DNA from: Micromonospora sp. DSM 45708
GTDB lineage: Bacteria; Actinomycetota; Actinomycetes; Mycobacteriales; Micromonosporaceae
Assembly (NCBI RefSeq): GCF_039566955.1
Contig: NZ_CP154796.1
Location: forward strand, 3,658,001 to 3,722,000
DNA: 64,000 nt
Direction of reading: 5' to 3'
Shown here: in pieces, positions 1-8,579 of the stretch
Numbering within the stretch: position 1 is the first letter of the stretch
Layout of the letters: every line of letters begins with the position of its first letter
Position numbers and translations under genes: made by a program
The notes under the pieces: model-generated
Database searches by the model: none
The model's input: the letters and a program-made list of their open reading frames with translations, nothing else
What the model was told of the DNA's origin: nothing

Positions 1-78
1 CTGCCGGCTCGTGCCGAACAGCGCGATGTAGCGGTCCACGACGGACGCGTACGCCCGGCGGACCTGTTCCGTCGTCAT
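1..78 (-). CDS. Partial N-terminus, possible SAM-dependent methyltransferase
   Basis: Only the first 26 codons are in the window; the rest lies to the left. Translation from the ATG at 78 reads MTTEQVRRAYASVVDRYIAL and continues to the edge. The pattern of a short N-terminus followed by an A-V-x-D-R-Y-I helix resembles the start of small class I SAM methyltransferases, but no SAM motif is visible, so the function is a guess. On the minus strand a TAGGGT hexamer ends 6 nt before the ATG, which fits a leaderless actinobacterial promoter and supports this start. Confidence 0.5.
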   Translation of the reverse strand, partial: MTTEQVRRAYASVVDRYIALFGTSRQ

Positions 79-280
79 GCGCCGACCCTACGGCCGGCCA
101 CGTCGGGACGGCTCCCGGCCCGGCGTGGCCCGGTCGACGCCAGGAGGAGATGGTGCGGGTCACCCGGGTGCGGCACCCGCCGGACCGGCCGGTCGGCGGG
201 ACCGGGATGCCGGCGCGGGCCCGGACCGGGCCGGTTCCGCGGTGGCCTCGCGTGTCGTACCGACCGGTTAGCCTGCCGTC

Positions 281-886
281 ATGGCGAGCCCGGAGCTGGA
301 TGAGTTGATCGTCGCGGACGCCGACGCGCTGCGCGCGTGGTTGTCGGCCCACCACGCCACCTCACCGGGCGTCTGGCTCGCGCTGGCCCGCAAGGGCGGC
401 ACGGTCACCACGCTTACCTGGCAGCAGGCGGTCGACGAGGCGCTGTGCTTCGGCTGGATCGACGGGCAGGCCCGCAAGCGCGACCAGGAGTCGTCCTGGA
501 TCCGGTTCACCCCGCGCCGGCCCCGCAGCGCCTGGTCCCGGCGCAACGTCGCCCATGTGGCCCGGTTGGAGGCGGCGGGGCGGATGCAGCCCGCCGGCCG
601 GGCCGCGGTGGAGGCCGCGAAGGCGGACGGGCGCTGGTCGGCCGCATACGCCCCGCCCTCGGAGGCCGAGGTGCCGGCCGACCTGCTCGCCGCCATCGAC
701 GCCGACCCCGCCGCCCGGGCCATGTTCGACGTCCTCACCAGCACCAACCGGTTCGCGCTCATCCACCGCCTCAACGCCGTCAAACGGGCGGAGACCCGGG
801 AGCGGAAGATCGGCGAGTTCGTCGCCATGCTGGCCCGCCACGAGACGCCCCACCCGCAGAAGGCCAAGCCCCCGGCCACCGGGTGA
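281..886 (+). CDS. YdeI/OmpD-associated family protein
   Basis: The 201-residue product matches the YdeI family throughout: an N-terminal acidic helix, then the conserved core with ALCFGWIDGQ (about residues 55-64), a basic FTPRRPRSAWSRRN stretch (about 76-89) and a C-terminal part ending in a Lys/Pro-rich tail. Members are small cytosolic proteins associated with peptide or stress resistance in a few bacteria; no enzymatic role is established. A TAGCCT hexamer at 269-274 lies 6 nt before the ATG with no Shine-Dalgarno, so a leaderless transcript is likely. It stands alone, with no clear operon partner. Confidence 0.85.
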   Translation: MASPELDELIVADADALRAWLSAHHATSPGVWLALARKGGTVTTLTWQQAVDEALCFGWIDGQARKRDQESSWIRFTPRRPRSAWSRRNVAHVARLEAAGRMQPAGRAAVEAAKADGRWSAAYAPPSEAEVPADLLAAIDADPAARAMFDVLTSTNRFALIHRLNAVKRAETRERKIGEFVAMLARHETPHPQKAKPPATG

Positions 887-1012
887 CGAACGGTCAGCAC
901 GCTTCGAGGGCGAAGAAGACGAAGCAGAGGAAGGACGTCCGGCACTGACCCCCCGATCGCGACGAGCCCGATCGGCCGGGACGGGCCGCCGCCCGTGACG
1001 CGGCGTGACCTG

Positions 1013-1963
<951 letters not shown>

Positions 1964-1971
1964 AGCAGCGA

Positions 1972-2002
1972 CGGTAAACCTTCACGTTGACGTGAAGGTC
2001 AA
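1972..2002 (-). promoter_or_regulatory. MerR-type promoter/operator
   Basis: A perfect 10-bp inverted repeat with 2-nt spacer (accttcacgt-tg-acgtgaaggt, 1978-1999) sits between a TTGACC -35 (2002-1997, minus strand) and a TTACCG -10 (1977-1972). The spacer is 19 bp. The over-long spacer filled by a palindrome is the hallmark of MerR-activated promoters. The predicted transcript would start close to the GTG at 1963. Confidence 0.75.
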
Positions 2003-2021
2003 GTCCTGTTTGACTCCGGAC

Positions 2022-2381
2022 ATGCGGATCAGCGAACTGGCCCGGCAGACCGGCACCACCCCCCGCGCCCTGCGCTACTACGAGGAACAGGGACTGTTGC
2101 GGCCCGCCCGGCGCGCAAGCGGTTACCGGGACTACGACGGGCAGGCCGTACGCGTCGTGCGGCACATCCAACTGCTGCTCTCCGCCGGCCTGGGCACCAC
2201 CGCGATCGCCGAGATCCTGCCCTGCATCCCCGACGACCGGACCGTGCTGGCGCCCACCTGCCCGGAACTCCTCGACGCCCTGGCCGAGGAACGCACCCGG
2301 ATCACCGGGTCCATCGAGAGGCTCACGGCGGCGCGCACCATCCTGGACCGCCTCATCCAGGGCACGCCCGACCCTCACTGA
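2022..2381 (+). CDS. MerR family transcriptional regulator
   Basis: The 119-residue protein starts with the MerR winged helix (MRISELARQTGTTPRALRYY, residues 1-20) and a second wing (RRASGYRDYD). It ends in a coiled dimerisation helix (about 80-112). No Cys-rich metal site is present, so it belongs with the small-molecule or oxidant-responsive members. The ATG at 2022 is chosen because the upstream open frame has no family similarity. It is divergent from the reductase at 1963; the shared 58-bp gap contains a 22-bp inverted repeat that is its likely operator, and the regulator probably controls both genes. Confidence 0.9.
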   Translation: MRISELARQTGTTPRALRYYEEQGLLRPARRASGYRDYDGQAVRVVRHIQLLLSAGLGTTAIAEILPCIPDDRTVLAPTCPELLDALAEERTRITGSIERLTAARTILDRLIQGTPDPH

Positions 2382-2513
2382 CCACGCCGCCGGTCACGTC
2401 GTTCCGGGTACGCGACGGGTCACCCCCGTTCCGTCGGCCGCTCGGCGGACGGCGGGGCGCCACCCGGTCACGGATGACGCCCCGGGGAACGGACGGGGGC
2501 AGGAACAGCCGGC

Positions 2514-2714
2514 TCAGGCGTCGGCGGCGACCGCCAGGTTGAACCGGTCGAGTGCTTCCTTCTTTTCCGGCGAGAGGTCGTCGATGTTGATCGGCTCGTC
2601 AGCGTTCGTGTCGCCATGCAGGTTGTCGCCCGCCACCAGGGCACGGACGATGGCGTCCGCCTGGTCGGTCGTGAAACCCGCGGCGGTCAGGATGTGCATC
2701 GGAAGCTCAGACAT
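2514..2714 (-). CDS. Small conserved hypothetical protein (66 aa)
   Basis: The reading frame from ATG at 2714 gives an acidic 66-residue protein. MSELPMHILTAAGFTTDQAD suggests a helical N-terminus, followed by a loop with Asn/Asp residues and a final charged helix (SPEKKEALDRF). No domain is recognised. A purine-rich CCGGAAGC lies just upstream of the ATG. The open frame extends further upstream, but that part is Arg/Gly/Pro-rich and looks like non-coding read-through. Function unknown. Confidence 0.55.
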   Translation of the reverse strand: MSELPMHILTAAGFTTDQADAIVRALVAGDNLHGDTNADEPINIDDLSPEKKEALDRFNLAVAADA

Positions 2715-2829
2715 GCTTCCGGGGATACCCCGCGCTCCGCATCTTCTATCCGCACCGGCGGCGTTTCCGGCGCCATCGCCCCGGGGTGGGTCTGCGCGCA
2801 GCGTTGAAGGCTCGTCTGGAACAGGCTGG

Positions 2830-3264
2830 TCACTCGAACAACCGACCGACGAGCGCACCCTGGCCGGATTGCAGGACGTGCGCCGCCCGTAACGGGATCC
2901 AGAAGCACTCGAACCGGGTGGGCTCCCGCTCGCCGTCGTGCTCCTCCCGGCTCGCCCAGCGCTCGGGCGTCGCCTCGTGCAGCGTCAGCTCGAAGACGTG
3001 CCGACGCTGGATCTCGAAGCGAAGCGGGCTGATGTCGTACTCGATCACCCCCAGCTCGCGCACGACGGTGAAGTCCCTCAGCCCGGTCTCCTCCCGGGCC
3101 TCCCGTAGCGCGGCGTCCGCCGGGTCCTCGCCCGGGCGGACGCTGCCGCCCGGCACCTGGATGCCCACCTCCTCGTCGCTGAAATCGGTGTGCCGGAAGA
3201 CGAGCAACCGCCCCTCCCGCACCACGTAGCAGAGAACCTTGGTGGCCATCACCTTCTCGGACAC
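2830..3264 (-). CDS. Nudix hydrolase
   Basis: The 144-residue protein contains a full Nudix box: G-x5-E-x7-R-E-A-R-E-E-T-G-L, within about residues 39-61, preceded by the VPGGSVRPGED strand-loop. These residues bind the divalent metals that hydrolyse nucleoside diphosphates linked to another moiety; the substrate cannot be told from sequence. The GTG at 3264 is preceded by AGGAGG at good spacing; an internal ATG at 3249 is the alternative. It stands alone on this strand, about 60 nt downstream of a three-gene operon. Confidence 0.9.
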   Translation of the reverse strand: MSEKVMATKVLCYVVREGRLLVFRHTDFSDEEVGIQVPGGSVRPGEDPADAALREAREETGLRDFTVVRELGVIEYDISPLRFEIQRRHVFELTLHEATPERWASREEHDGEREPTRFECFWIPLRAAHVLQSGQGALVGRLFE

Positions 3265-3325
3265 GATGCCGACCTCCTCTCGTTCCCGATGCGCCCGCCG
3301 CGGGACGCGGCGCCGGCCAAGGCGA

Positions 3326-3508
3326 TCACACCACTCGCCAGATGCGTACCCTCGGCCGTTCGTGACGCAGGTGCCCCAGCTTGTGTTGGCGCACCTGCTC
3401 GTCCCACACCGCCTGGTCGTAGTCCGGGTCCGGCGGGATCCACCGGTGCGACCCGTCGCTGTAGTGGAACTTCTCGTCCCCGGCCCGCAACACGCTCACC
3501 GCAGCCAT
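3326..3508 (-). CDS. Small conserved hypothetical protein (60 aa), third gene of GntR-divergent operon
   Basis: The 60-residue product is rich in aromatic and charged residues (DEKFHYSDGSHRWIPPDPDY, residues 12-31) and ends in RVRIWRVV. I do not recognise a family. Its ATG (3508) lies inside the 3' end of the upstream gene (stop at 3496), a 13-nt overlap that implies translational coupling. It is the last gene of a three-gene operon (4034 to 3326) that faces the GntR regulator at 4259. Confidence 0.6.
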   Translation of the reverse strand: MAAVSVLRAGDEKFHYSDGSHRWIPPDPDYDQAVWDEQVRQHKLGHLRHERPRVRIWRVV

Positions 3509-3840
3509 CCCAGGAACCGCCGGTGCAACGCCCCCGCCGGCGCCCAGCCCAGATCCGCCGTCGCGCGCACCAACTGCGCCCCCAGGTACAACGCCAACGA
3601 GATTGACGCGCCCTCGTACTCGGCCCGCAGCTCTCGCCGCCGCGCCGCGCACGGCCACGGCGCGTCGCACCCACCGCACGTCCAGACCGGCAGCACCGGC
3701 CCGTGCGCGCTCACGCCCGCGCCGGCGACCGCCGGCCAATCCCCCACGCCGCCTTCCCCCCGGGGTACGGAGTCAGCCGCGCGCAATGCGCCGCCGACAT
3801 CGCGTCGATGGGCCATCCCAGTCGGTCGCCCTCCGGTCAC
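3496..3840 (-). CDS. Conserved hypothetical protein with CxxC-x4-C motif, second gene of GntR-divergent operon
   Basis: The 114-residue protein has a variable N-terminus and a conserved-looking C-terminal half: WTCGGCDAPWPC (about residues 53-64), then an Arg-rich turn, SLALYLGAQLV and HRRFLGWLR at the end. The closely spaced cysteines could bind zinc or an iron-sulfur cluster; this is inference. The GTG start at 3840 overlaps the previous stop by 4 nt (GTGA), so it is co-translated with the upstream 65-residue gene. It is probably controlled by the adjacent GntR protein. Confidence 0.65.
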   Translation of the reverse strand: MTGGRPTGMAHRRDVGGALRAADSVPRGEGGVGDWPAVAGAGVSAHGPVLPVWTCGGCDAPWPCAARRRELRAEYEGASISLALYLGAQLVRATADLGWAPAGALHRRFLGWLR

Positions 3841-4034
3841 GACCGTTCCCCCGGCAGCTCGACCGGGTTCGACTTCGCCGGGAACGGTCCTCTCGACAGT
3901 CGCCCGGCCTGATCCAGCAGGCGGCGGCGCGCCGCCGCCTGCTCGCGTTCCTGGATGGTCGTGCCGATACCGCGTATCTCAGGCCCCTCTCGACGTAGCA
4001 GTCTGCGAAGCAGATCGAAGATGTTCGTCTCCAC
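3837..4034 (-). CDS. Small hypothetical protein (65 aa), first gene of GntR-divergent operon
   Basis: A charged, mostly helical 65-residue protein (about 10-48 is Arg/Glu/Gln rich: IQEREQAAARRRLLDQAGRL). Start is GTG at 4034 with a GGAGA element about 9 nt upstream. No recognised domain. Its stop overlaps the next gene by 4 nt. The 224-nt gap to the divergent GntR gene contains a perfect 28-bp palindrome, the likely control site. Confidence 0.55.
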   Translation of the reverse strand: METNIFDLLRRLLRREGPEIRGIGTTIQEREQAAARRRLLDQAGRLSRGPFPAKSNPVELPGERS

Positions 4035-4153
4035 CGCGTCTCCATGGCGTTCGGGCAGGCGGATTCCGGGCAGGTGCCGCCACTGGGTGAGGAAGACGTC
4101 CCGCTACCGTCCGCATGGTTGCTGACCGGAGCCGAACGGTAACGGGCCGCCAA

Positions 4154-4181
4154 CCGCAAAGCTAGTGCACTAGCTTTGCGG
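4154..4181. promoter_or_regulatory. Perfect 28-bp palindrome, GntR operator candidate
   Basis: Half-site CCGCAAAGCTAGTG followed directly by its exact reverse complement, centred at 4167/4168. The CTAGTGCACTAG core resembles operators of HutC/KorSA-type GntR proteins. It lies between the operon starting at 4034 (minus) and the GntR gene at 4259 (plus), so it can control both. Confidence 0.8.
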
Positions 4182-4258
4182 CGACAAGTGCGCCACGCAA
4201 CTTGGCACACCAGGTTCTCTGTGATCGACTGGGCGGGCTGACCGGAGGTACCACCGAC

Positions 4259-5005
4259 ATGCCGACGTCGCCCGCCTATCTGACGATCGCCGCCGACCTA
4301 CGCGCCGCCATCGTGTCCGGAGAGCTTCCCGCCGGAGCCAAGCTGCCGTCGGAGTCCGGGCTCATGCGCCAGTACGACGTGAGCCGCACCGTCGCCAAAT
4401 GGGCCATCGCCGTCCTCAAAGGCGAGGGCATCGTGGAGGGTCGCGCCGGGTCCGGCGTGTACGTCAGGGACACCACACGGTTGGTCCGCCACGCCCAGGC
4501 ACGCGACCTCCGCACCGGCGACGGCCCTACCTCACCGTTCGCCCGCGACAGTGCCCGCGCCGGTCAGCAGGGCACCTGGGAGCACGAGAGCCACCACGAC
4601 CGGGCCGACGAGCGGATCGCCGCGCGGCTCGGCATCGAACCGGGGACGCCGGTGATGCGAACGGCATACCGCTTCCTCGCCGACGGCGAACCGATACAGC
4701 TCTCCACGTCGTACGAGCCGCTTGCTCTCACCGGAGGCACGCCGGTGGAGTGGCCGGAGGGCGGCAGTGCGCTGGGCGTGGTCGCTCGCATGGATGCCAT
4801 CGGCGTCCGGGTGGACGAGGTGGTGGAACGGGTGAGCCTGCGGGCCGCGTCGGCCGAGGAGGTCGACTCGCTCAACCTGCCGGCCCGCACCTTCGTGCAC
4901 ACCATCGAACGGACCTACACGGCGGGCGGCAGACCGGTGGAGACGGCTGACATCGTGTTGCCGGGCGGTCGTTACGACCTCGTCTACCGAATGCCCATCG
5001 ACTGA
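4259..5005 (+). CDS. GntR family regulator, HutC/UTRA type
   Basis: The 248-residue protein has an N-terminal GntR winged helix (about residues 5-70; AKLPSESGLMRQYDVSRTV is the recognition region). A linker leads to a UTRA effector domain (about 95-245) with HHDRADERIAARLGIEPG and a C-terminal beta-rich part ending VETADIVLPGGRYDL. The ATG at 4259 has a GGAGG about 10 nt upstream; the longer frame from 4202 lacks family similarity. UTRA domains bind small metabolites such as sugars, histidine derivatives or acyl compounds. The palindrome at 4154-4181 is its likely operator, regulating itself and the divergent trio. Confidence 0.92.
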   Translation: MPTSPAYLTIAADLRAAIVSGELPAGAKLPSESGLMRQYDVSRTVAKWAIAVLKGEGIVEGRAGSGVYVRDTTRLVRHAQARDLRTGDGPTSPFARDSARAGQQGTWEHESHHDRADERIAARLGIEPGTPVMRTAYRFLADGEPIQLSTSYEPLALTGGTPVEWPEGGSALGVVARMDAIGVRVDEVVERVSLRAASAEEVDSLNLPARTFVHTIERTYTAGGRPVETADIVLPGGRYDLVYRMPID

Positions 5006-5084
5006 CGCCCGGCAGCTCTCCCCGATCTGACTCGCGCAGTCCGACAACGGAGGTTTCTCGGACGGCCCTGCTGACATCACCCGC

Positions 5085-6896
5085 TCAGAACCAGCTCTCC
5101 CGCATGTCCAGTGTGGTGCGGTCCAGGCTCTCCAGCAGGTCGAACTGGGCCGCCACCTTCGGCAGCTCCCACCGGTAGAAATACCGCGCCGCCGCCCGCT
5201 TCCCGGCGAAGAACTCCCCCTCCGGCGAACCCAGCGCCTCCACCGCCAGCACCTGCTCCAGCCACATCCAGGCGATCACCACGTGCCCCACCGCCTCCAG
5301 ATAGACCGAGGCGTTCGCCAGCGCCAGCTCCGGGTCACCTGTCGCCCACAACCGTCGCGTCACCACCGCGATCCGGTCCACCGCCGTCTGGAGCCGACCG
5401 GCCAGGTCGGCGGTGGGTCCGTCCGCCTTCCAGGCCCGGGTCACCGTGGCGCGCATGGTCTCCAGCAGCAGTTCCAGCGCCGCGCCGTCGCGCATGGTGA
5501 CCTTGCGGCCGAGCAGGTCGAGCGCCTGGATGCCGTGCGTGCCCTCGTGGATGGCGTTGAGCCGGTTGTCCCGCCAGTGCTGCTCGACGTCGTAGTCGCG
5601 GGTGTAGCCGTACCCGCCGTGCACCTGGATGGCCAGGTCGTTGGCGGCCAGGCACCACTGGGCCGGCCAGCTCTTGGCGATCGGGGTGAGCAGTTCCAGC
5701 AGCAGGTGCGCCCGCTCGCGGTCGGCCCCGTCGGGCGCGGTCTTCTCCTCGTCGAGCAGCCGTCCGCAGTAGAGGACCAGCGCGAGCGCGCCCTCCACGT
5801 AGCTCTTCTGGGCCAGCAGCATCCGGCGTACGTCCGGATGGGCGACGATCGGCACCTGCGGCGCGGTGGGGTCCTTGTCGGCGACCGGCCGGCCCTGCGG
5901 CCGTTGCCGGGCGTACGCGACGGACTTCAGGTAGCCGGTGTAGCCGAGCGCGGTGGCGCCGGCCCCGATGCCGATGCGCGCCTCGTTCATCATGTGGAAC
6001 ATCAGCGCCAGCCCTCGGTGCGGCTGCCCGACCAGGTAGCCGACCGCTCCGGCCCGCCCGTACGGGCGGTGCACCCCTTCGCCGAAGTTGAGCAGCGTGT
6101 TGGTGGTGCCCCGGTAGCCGAGCTTGTGGTTGAGCCCGACCAGCACCACGTCGTTGCGCGGGCCGGGCGTGCCGTCGTCGGCGAGCAGCACCTTCGGCAC
6201 GATGAACAGCGACAGGCCCTTCACGCCGGGCGGCCCGCCGGGAATGCGGGCGAGCACCAGGTGGACGATGTTCTCGGCCAGTTCGTGGTCCCCGGCGGAG
6301 ATCCACATCTTGGTGCCGGTCAGCCGGTAGGTGCCGTCGTCCTGCGGCTCGGCCCGGGTGGTCAGGTCGGCCAGCGAGCTGCCGGCCTGCGGCTCGGACA
6401 GGCACATGGTGCCGAAGAACCGACCGGCGACCATCGGGCGGACCCAGGTGTCGACCTGTTCGGCGCTGCCGTGGGCGAGCAGCAGGTTGGCGTTGCCGAG
6501 CGTGAGGAACGGGTACGCCGAGGTGCCCACGTTGGCGGCCTGGAACCAGGCGAACGCGGCGGCGGCCACCGCGTGCGGGAGCTGCATGCCGCCGACCGAC
6601 TCGTCCAGCGTGGCGGCGAACAGCCCGGTGTCGGCGAACGCGTCCAGCGCGGCCCTGACCTGCGGAATGGTGCGTACGCGTCCGCCGTCGACGGTGGGTT
6701 CGGCGGTGTCGGCGGCGCGGTTGTGCGGGGCGAACCGTTCGGCGGCGACCCGCGCGGCGAGGTCGAGCACCGCGTCGAACGTCTCGCGGGAGTGCTCGGC
6801 GTAGCGGGGCCGCTCGGTCAGCCGGGTCACGTCCAGCCAGTCGTGCAGCAGGAACGCCAGGTCACGGCGGGACAGCAGCAGGTCGGACGACGACAA
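5085..6896 (-). CDS. Acyl-CoA dehydrogenase, long form
   Basis: The 603-residue FAD enzyme is the long acyl-CoA dehydrogenase type. It has an N-terminal helical domain, a middle beta domain with MCLSEPQAGSSLADL (about 165-179), and a catalytic C-terminal domain with QVHGGYGYTRDYDVEQHWRD followed by the HEGTHGIQ segment carrying the candidate base Glu. The last 130 residues form the extra C-terminal domain of this subgroup. It oxidises acyl-CoA to enoyl-CoA and passes electrons to ETF. Start is TTG at 6896 with a GGGAGGAG ribosome site 7 nt upstream. No beta-oxidation partner genes flank it. Upstream lies an 81-bp duplicate of the end of the AAA ATPase gene. Confidence 0.95.
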   Translation of the reverse strand: MSSSDLLLSRRDLAFLLHDWLDVTRLTERPRYAEHSRETFDAVLDLAARVAAERFAPHNRAADTAEPTVDGGRVRTIPQVRAALDAFADTGLFAATLDESVGGMQLPHAVAAAAFAWFQAANVGTSAYPFLTLGNANLLLAHGSAEQVDTWVRPMVAGRFFGTMCLSEPQAGSSLADLTTRAEPQDDGTYRLTGTKMWISAGDHELAENIVHLVLARIPGGPPGVKGLSLFIVPKVLLADDGTPGPRNDVVLVGLNHKLGYRGTTNTLLNFGEGVHRPYGRAGAVGYLVGQPHRGLALMFHMMNEARIGIGAGATALGYTGYLKSVAYARQRPQGRPVADKDPTAPQVPIVAHPDVRRMLLAQKSYVEGALALVLYCGRLLDEEKTAPDGADRERAHLLLELLTPIAKSWPAQWCLAANDLAIQVHGGYGYTRDYDVEQHWRDNRLNAIHEGTHGIQALDLLGRKVTMRDGAALELLLETMRATVTRAWKADGPTADLAGRLQTAVDRIAVVTRRLWATGDPELALANASVYLEAVGHVVIAWMWLEQVLAVEALGSPEGEFFAGKRAAARYFYRWELPKVAAQFDLLESLDRTTLDMRESWF

Positions 6897-6914
6897 CGCG
6901 GACTCCTCCCGGTC

Positions 6915-6995
6915 GGCCGGCCTCAGCCGCGGCGCAGCCCGGCGACGGCCTCCCGCAGGTCATCCTGGCCGATCGGGGCCGGCGGCGCACCCTCC
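6915..6995. repeat. 81-bp direct repeat, left copy (duplicate of AAA ATPase 3' end)
   Basis: This stretch is identical base for base to 13748-13828, which is the 3' end and stop codon of the AAA ATPase gene. Beyond 6995 the match breaks off into weak similarity. The two copies bracket 6.8 kb of DNA and look like the edges of an insertion. Confidence 0.95.
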
Positions 6996-7087
6996 ACCGC
7001 CTCGCGTCGCGGTGCCCGCCGAGTACGGGATGGGTCCTGGAAGCGTCGCGTCAGCCTGTCGTCAGCAGGCTGCGCGAGTCTTCTGGG

Positions 7088-7118
7088 CACCGGCCCGGTC
7101 GAAGGAACCGGGCCGGTG
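7088..7118. terminator. Hairpin upstream of the first peptidoglycan hydrolase gene
   Basis: Twelve-bp perfect stem (caccggcccggt at 7088-7099, reverse complement at 7107-7118) with a 7-nt loop. It could terminate minus-strand transcription toward the acyl-CoA dehydrogenase or attenuate the gene at 7149. Confidence 0.45.
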
Positions 7119-7148
7119 CTCGGACCCTCGGCGATTGGATCATCACTG

Positions 7149-8528
7149 GTGAAAAAGCCTCCCTCCATGGCGGCGGCCCTCTGCGTCACGGCCACCCTGA
7201 CCACATGCGCACTGCTGGGCGCCTCCCCCGCCCTGGGCGCGGAGTCGGGATCGGACCTGCCGCCGGCCCTCGCCCCGCTGACCGCCCAGTACCAGACGGT
7301 CGCGTGCGATCCCGCAGGTCCCACCACGGGCGACGGGACGCTCGCCACCCAACTGAACTCGCGGCTGAACTCGGACATGCGGGGCTACCTGACGGCGTAC
7401 CGCGTGTCCTGCGCGCGGGAGGTGGTCGAGGCGGTGCGGGCGCGAGGGCTGGCTTCGCGCGCGGCGGTCATCGCGATCACCACCGTGATCGTCGAGACCC
7501 ACCTGCAGAACATCAGTGAGGAGGTGGACCACACCAGCCTCGGCCTGTTCCAGCAGCAGGAGTGGTGGGGCACCCGGGCCGAGCGGCTCAACCCGGCCTC
7601 GGCCACGAACGCCTTCCTCGACGCGATGGTGCGGAAGTATCCCAACGGCAGTTGGGCCAGCGCTCCGATCGGCGAGGTCTGCCAAGCGGTGCAGGTGTCG
7701 GCCTACCCCGACCGCTACCAGGTCCAGGCGCCGGACGCGCAGATCATCGTCGATGCGCTCTGGGATGCCGCCGGTCCCCGTACCGAGGACGTGCCGATCT
7801 CGGGTGACTGGAACGGCGACGGCATCGACACCGTCGGCGTCTTCCGACCCAGCAACTCCACCTTCTACCTCCGCGACACCAACAGCGGCGACGCCACCCG
7901 CATCTTCAAATTCGGCCACGGCCCCTCCGGCGACATCCCCGTCGCCGGCGACTGGAACAACGACGGCAAAGACTCCGTCGGCGTCTTCCGCCCCACCAAC
8001 TCCACCTGGTACCTCACCAACGGCACCACCACCAACACCAACACCACCGACCACGAATTCATCTTCGGACACGGCCCCTCCGGCGACCAACCCATCGCCG
8101 GCGACTGGAACAACAACGGCTACGACTCCGTCGGCGTCTTCCGCCCCACCAACTCCACCTGGTACCTCACCAACGGCACCACCACCAACACCAACGACAC
8201 CAACTACGAATTCAAATTCGGACACGGCCCCTCCGGCGACCAACCCATCGCCGGCGACTGGAACAACAACGGCTACGACTCCGTCGGCGTCTTCCGCCCC
8301 ACCAACTCCACCTGGTACCTCACCAACGGCACCACCACCGCCACCAACACCACCGACCACGAATTCATCTTCGGACACGGCCCCTCCGGCGACATCGCCG
8401 TACCCGGCCAATGGAACACCAACGCCAACACCACCCCCGGAGTCCGCCGCCCCAGCAACAACACCGTCTACCTCCGCAACACCAACAGCGGCGGCCCCGT
8501 CGACACCCAATTCATCTACGGCATCTGA
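7149..8528 (+). CDS. Secreted lytic-transglycosylase-like protein with five FG-GAP/VCBS-like repeats
   Basis: The 459-residue protein starts at GTG 7149 with a lysine-bearing signal peptide (about residues 1-34, ending SPALGA). Residues about 60-205 resemble the actinobacterial lysozyme-like fold: AVIAITTVIVETHLQNIS followed by TSLGLFQQQEWWG and an A-V-Q-V-S-A-Y-P-D-R-Y segment. Residues about 213-459 are five repeats of 45-51 residues with the pattern GDWNxDGxDSVGVFRP and GHGPSGD, probably a beta-propeller or wall-binding module. A nearly identical module is found in the gene at 12219. The two enzyme domains differ, so only the repeat cassette was shared. A hairpin terminator follows at once. 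Confidence 0.8.
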   Translation: MKKPPSMAAALCVTATLTTCALLGASPALGAESGSDLPPALAPLTAQYQTVACDPAGPTTGDGTLATQLNSRLNSDMRGYLTAYRVSCAREVVEAVRARGLASRAAVIAITTVIVETHLQNISEEVDHTSLGLFQQQEWWGTRAERLNPASATNAFLDAMVRKYPNGSWASAPIGEVCQAVQVSAYPDRYQVQAPDAQIIVDALWDAAGPRTEDVPISGDWNGDGIDTVGVFRPSNSTFYLRDTNSGDATRIFKFGHGPSGDIPVAGDWNNDGKDSVGVFRPTNSTWYLTNGTTTNTNTTDHEFIFGHGPSGDQPIAGDWNNNGYDSVGVFRPTNSTWYLTNGTTTNTNDTNYEFKFGHGPSGDQPIAGDWNNNGYDSVGVFRPTNSTWYLTNGTTTATNTTDHEFIFGHGPSGDIAVPGQWNTNANTTPGVRRPSNNTVYLRNTNSGGPVDTQFIYGI

Positions 8529-8579
8529 CCACCACCACCACGGCGGGACCCGGACACCACCGGGTCCCGCCGCGGTGGC
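7785..8579. repeat. 795-bp cassette repeat, copy 1
   Basis: Identical to 12912-13706 except one base (G at 8424, A at 13551; Ala versus Thr). It covers the five-repeat domain, the stop codon and the following terminator. It also contains internal repeats of 153 bp (repeats 2-4 of the protein domain). Confidence 0.97.

Noticed and set aside
5283..8528. A 1081-codon open frame joining DNA antisense to the acyl-CoA dehydrogenase with the first wall hydrolase
   Set aside because: Only the part from 7149 has a signal peptide and known domains. The upstream part is antisense shadow, so this is not a fusion protein.
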